From NCBI GenBank assembly GCA_023150835.1, contig JAKLKB010000185.1, forward strand, positions 1-8,737: DNA of 8,737 bases, read 5' to 3'. This stretch comes from Myxococcota bacterium. Its GTDB lineage: Bacteria; Myxococcota_C; UBA6777. Below, in pieces: positions 6,075-8,737 of this stretch. Positions within the stretch are counted from its first letter, which is position 1. Each line of letters opens with the position of its first letter. The notes beneath the pieces are model-generated. The model was given only the letters and a program-made list of their open reading frames with translations. It did not search any database and was not told the DNA's origin. The translations under genes were made by a program, and so were the position numbers.

Positions 6075-7316
6075 CGCCTTTAACAAACGCGATACATAAT
6101 CGCGTGAATTCAACGAGATATCTTTGAGCAAGTTCCAGATGATCTTGACTCCGAGATTCGGATCACGCCGCAACAGATCCAACAGTTCGTCACGTGGAAC
6201 CTCCAACAATCGCACTTGCGTTTCTGCTTGTGCGGTCATCATCCGTCCCTTCCCATCCACCAACGACTCCAAACCAAAGTGCTGTCCCGTCTCCAACGTC
6301 GCCAACCAGATCCCGCTGCGATACAGCCCCACCTGACCATCAAAAATCAAAAACAGCGAACGCTCTGGCGCATCTTCACTCGCGATCCGCTCTCCTGCGA
6401 TGTAGTCTTGCGTCTGCCCCAACTGCAACAGCCGCGTGGTTTCGAGCGGCTTGAGACCCCGCAACACGGGCGAATGCGACAACGATTGCCCCACATCCAC
6501 CTCGGTCGTCGGGACGTAATGCTCCGCCGAAGACAAACGCACCGCGATCGCTGTGATGTTGTCACTTCCGCCTCGTGCGTTCGCACAATCGATCAAACGC
6601 GGCACGATCCGATGCCCCGAAGGTTCCGCCATCACCGTGATGATCTCGTCATTCGTCAAATAACTGTGCAAACCATCCGAACACAACAAAAACTGATCCC
6701 CGGGCTCCACCACCAAAAAATCGATCTGCGGATCGATCTTTTCGCCTTTGCCGATCGCTTGCAAGATCACGTTGCGAAACGGCGAATACTTCGCTTGTTC
6801 GGGCGTAATGTACCCGTCCCGGATCTGCTGCGCCACCAACGAATGATCTTCTGTCACTTGCGCAAGATCCCGATAACGCACCCGATAGATCCGACTGTCT
6901 CCGACGTGCGCGATCACACCGTGATTCCCTTGAATCAACATCGCACTAATCGTCGTCCCCATCGACACATCAGGCCCGATGCTTTTGCGGATCTGCAAGA
7001 TCTCTTGGTTGGCTGCATGGATCGCCGAACGCATCAGATCGCTGATCTTTTCGCGCACTCCGACATCCAATCCACCCGCCATCAAGCGCACGGTGTCGCG
7101 CTCGTTGTACAACGTCGCACTAAACGTCTCGATCGCCCGCCGCGATGCCCGCTCTCCTTCGACACCCCCTCCCATCCCGTCCGCCACAATAAACAGGCCA
7201 TTGAGCGCGTCCACGAGATAGTTGTCTTCGTTTTTCTTTCGGACTTGACCGAGGTCACTTCCCACCCACGCTTCGATCTGAAAAAATGCTGCACTGGATT
7301 GTGTTGTATGCGCCAT
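6060..7316 (-). CDS. PP2C-type Ser/Thr phosphatase with C-terminal cNMP-binding-like domain
   Basis: A 418-residue two-domain protein. Residues ~15-260 are a PPM/PP2C phosphatase with all metal-site motifs visible: KKNEDNY (Asp31), VADGMGG (Asp46, Gly47), AHVGDSRIYR (Asp140), EDHS (157-160), LLCSDGL (Asp213/214 region) and GGSDNITAI (Asp252). It should dephosphorylate phospho-Ser/Thr proteins using Mn/Mg, typically opposing a Hanks-type kinase; no kinase gene is present here. Residues ~290-405 resemble a cyclic-nucleotide-binding fold, with the phosphate-cassette-like FGLESLVDGKGRMMTA (Arg358, Thr361). The Glu normally following FG is Leu349, so nucleotide binding is uncertain. No membrane segment or signal is seen, so a cytoplasmic signalling role is likely. 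The ATG at 7316 has only a weak ribosome site. It is divergent from the DUF362 gene and convergent with the TonB-family gene. Confidence 0.93.
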   Translation of the reverse strand: MAHTTQSSAAFFQIEAWVGSDLGQVRKKNEDNYLVDALNGLFIVADGMGGGVEGERASRRAIETFSATLYNERDTVRLMAGGLDVGVREKISDLMRSAIHAANQEILQIRKSIGPDVSMGTTISAMLIQGNHGVIAHVGDSRIYRVRYRDLAQVTEDHSLVAQQIRDGYITPEQAKYSPFRNVILQAIGKGEKIDPQIDFLVVEPGDQFLLCSDGLHSYLTNDEIITVMAEPSGHRIVPRLIDCANARGGSDNITAIAVRLSSAEHYVPTTEVDVGQSLSHSPVLRGLKPLETTRLLQLGQTQDYIAGERIASEDAPERSLFLIFDGQVGLYRSGIWLATLETGQHFGLESLVDGKGRMMTAQAETQVRLLEVPRDELLDLLRRDPNLGVKIIWNLLKDISLNSRDYVSRLLKALSSE

Positions 7317-7430
7317 TCTGCCCGTCTCGCATTATGAAAAGAGAGATCTTGTTCCAAGGAAGTTGCAGTATAATGGCTTTCTTTTCTCGGCTCAAGAGAC
7401 GCCACCCCCACCCCCGCAAAGGAGGTTCTT
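7317..7430. promoter_or_regulatory. Divergent promoter region for phosphatase and DUF362 genes
   Basis: On the + strand a perfect TATAAT lies at 7369-7374, about 56 bp before the GTG at 7431. No good -35 is found at 17 bp; TTGTTC at 7349-7354 leaves only a 14-bp spacer, so an activator may be needed. A strong ribosome site AAAGGAGG (7418-7425) lies 5 nt before the GTG and decides that start. On the minus strand CATAAT (7331-7336 reversed), with TTGGAA 15 bp further up, is a weaker candidate that would give a very short leader for the phosphatase. Confidence 0.5.
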
Positions 7431-8504
7431 GTGATCACCACCGCCTCGCCTCTTCCCCAAACAGCCAAACGCCTTGTTCTGTTTGCTTTTCTTTTTGGCT
7501 TGCCGCTGACTTTTTCGTTGGTCTGGGCAGCGATCCCGCCCCGACAAATCCCCTCCCTCTCTGCCATCGTCGACGTCGGCCAGATGATCCGTGGACAAGG
7601 GCATCACCGACGAGGGCACGTCGTCGATATCCGTAGCCGCCGCGTATTTCGCTCCGATCAAGCCGCACCCAACCCCGCACTCGTTAGCAACATGATGGCC
7701 CAACTCGTCATGAAGATCACAGGACAACCCAACGGCCAAGCCGCTTGGGGTACATGGTTCGGCCCGGGTGACAAAGTCGGGATCTTGGTCGATGCCGCTG
7801 GAACCCCCTTTTCTCGCGTCCAAACCTCCACCGTCGCCGCCATCGTCGGCGGCTTGCGCGCCGCTGGCGTCTACAGCAACGATATCATCGTCTGGGCCAC
7901 CACAGGACAAGACCTTGTCGCCGCTGGCTTCCCCCTCAACTGGACCCCCAACGGTGTCCGCTTTGTCGGCGCAAATCAGCTCCCCTTCGACGACTCCGTC
8001 GGCTTCCCGATCCAAAGCGGCTTCTTTGCCCAAAAGATCCCCGTCACTTCCTTGCTTGCCACCTGCCGCTTTGTGATCAACCTCGCAACCCTCGAAGATC
8101 ACCCCGTCCTCGGTTATCGCCTCGCCCTCGCCAACCAAGTCCTCGGCAGTTTCCAAAACTCGCAACACTTTGAAAAACATTGGGGCGGCACAGTCGGCTT
8201 TGGCGAGATCGCCACATGGAAACTCTTTCGACAAAAGTTCGTCCTGCACATCCTCGATGGATTACGCGGCACCTACAACGGCGAAGCCGCCAACTGGCAC
8301 GCCCAAGTCTACCTCGGCTCCACCGACCCCGTCGCCCTCGATCGCGTCGCGGGCAGCCTCATCGATATGGCCCGCCGACGTGCCGGCCTCCCACAAATCA
8401 ACAACTCCCAACGCTCCGCCCGATACATCGATGTCGCCGCCATGAACAACGTCGGCGAAGGCGACCCCGAAAAGATCGTCCACGATATCCTCCAAACCCC
8501 CTGA
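7431..8504 (+). CDS. Secreted DUF362 domain protein
   Basis: A 357-residue protein starting at GTG, fixed by AAAGGAGG 5 nt upstream. Residues ~12-34 are a hydrophobic signal peptide, with a plausible cut after VWAA; no twin-arginine motif is seen. The rest matches the DUF362 pattern: GDKVGILVDAAG (113-124), VVAAIVGGLRAAGV-like segment at 135-147, NDIIVW (150-155), VINLATLEDHPVLGYRLAL (215-233), a conserved DGL (276-278), STDPVALDRVAG (297-308) and GEGDPEKI (342-349). DUF362 has no agreed biochemical function. Many members carry a ferredoxin part, which is absent here; only one cysteine is present, so an iron-sulfur cluster is unlikely. Export suggests a periplasmic or outer role. It is transcribed divergently from the phosphatase and alone on its strand. 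Confidence 0.9.
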   Translation: MITTASPLPQTAKRLVLFAFLFGLPLTFSLVWAAIPPRQIPSLSAIVDVGQMIRGQGHHRRGHVVDIRSRRVFRSDQAAPNPALVSNMMAQLVMKITGQPNGQAAWGTWFGPGDKVGILVDAAGTPFSRVQTSTVAAIVGGLRAAGVYSNDIIVWATTGQDLVAAGFPLNWTPNGVRFVGANQLPFDDSVGFPIQSGFFAQKIPVTSLLATCRFVINLATLEDHPVLGYRLALANQVLGSFQNSQHFEKHWGGTVGFGEIATWKLFRQKFVLHILDGLRGTYNGEAANWHAQVYLGSTDPVALDRVAGSLIDMARRRAGLPQINNSQRSARYIDVAAMNNVGEGDPEKIVHDILQTP

Positions 8505-8535
8505 TCTTCGCCCCCTCGTACGACATCCGTGTCTG

Positions 8536-8597
8536 GTGTGATCAAAGGGTGGGGCGTAGACGCCCTATGATTGGGCAAACACAGGGGGCAGCCCCAT
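8536..8597 (-). repeat. Dispersed hairpin module related to 1483-1541
   Basis: The reverse complement aligns with the last part of the 44-bp array and its tail at 1483-1541, sharing GCCCCCTGTG, then TGCCCAA, then GGGCGTCTACGC and GATCACAC, with scattered differences. It also contains a local hairpin GGGCG-TAGA-CGCCC (8552-8565). It is fused directly to copy B of the ~150-bp repeat. Confidence 0.8.
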
Positions 8598-8737
8598 ACG
8601 CGCCTTGTTAAGGTGGAAACCTCGTAGAGTCGGTCTTGATCGCCTTTTTTTTCTCCCCCCCTCAATCCCCCCGTGAACGGGGGGAAGTTGGAACGGGCAG
8701 CGTCTGCGCGTCGTGCATACAGCGTGTGTCATGAAAA
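8591..8737 (-). repeat. ~150-bp dispersed repeat, copy B (inverted, cut by window end)
   Basis: The reverse complement of copy A (4275-4424), with a perfect internal hairpin CCCCCCG-TGAA-CGGGGGG at 8667-8684. It reaches the last base of the window, so its full length is unknown. Confidence 0.93.

Larger units (their letters stand above)
8505..8737. other. Right-end intergenic, repeat-filled region
   Basis: No gene begins here before the window ends. It consists of a short unique stretch (8505-8535) followed by the two joined repeat modules annotated separately. Confidence 0.7.

Noticed and set aside
4275-8737. Composite transposon bounded by the inverted repeats
   Set aside because: No transposase or integrase gene, no visible target duplication, and the enclosed genes look like ordinary chromosomal genes; retained only as an inverted-repeat observation.

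Overview
The window looks like a chromosomal stretch of a GC-rich Gram-negative bacterium, most likely a myxobacterium-type (Myxococcota / former Deltaproteobacteria) genome. This is inferred from three things. There are Cys-rich, repeat-bearing secreted proteins, one with a lipoprotein signal. There is a TonB-family protein with the basic linker and C-terminal layout typical of that group. GreA is present, which argues against a cyanobacterium despite three GCGATCGC octamers. No 16S or other taxonomic marker is present, so the placement is tentative.

Left part (1-2814, + strand): two tandem paralogous Cys-rich extracytoplasmic proteins. The first enters from outside the window and has 48 cysteines in the visible 427 residues. 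The second is complete, starts with a lipoprotein signal, carries nine exact 12-residue Pro/Asp repeats, and ends in a Cys-rich domain whose cysteines line up with the first protein. The 415-bp gap between them holds three tandem 44-bp hairpin repeats.

Middle (2815-4025): greA (+) converges on an isochorismatase-family hydrolase (-). A 588-bp gene-free stretch follows, packed with G/C-rich hairpin repeats, including one copy of a ~150-bp repeat (4275-4424).

Right part (4426-8590): a TonB-family protein (+), then a PP2C phosphatase fused to a cNMP-binding-type domain (-), then a secreted DUF362 protein (+) divergent from the phosphatase. A second, inverted copy of the ~150-bp repeat (8591-8737) runs off the window end, so this three-gene block lies between inverted repeats.

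The genes do not form one obvious pathway. Strands alternate, and each gene appears to have its own promoter region. Shared themes are the cell envelope (lipoprotein, Cys-rich protein, TonB, secreted DUF362) and housekeeping or signalling (GreA, PP2C). No RNA gene, IS element with a transposase, CRISPR-cas locus or defence system was found. The most unusual content is the mosaic of intergenic hairpin repeats and the silently diverged 36-bp coding repeat.
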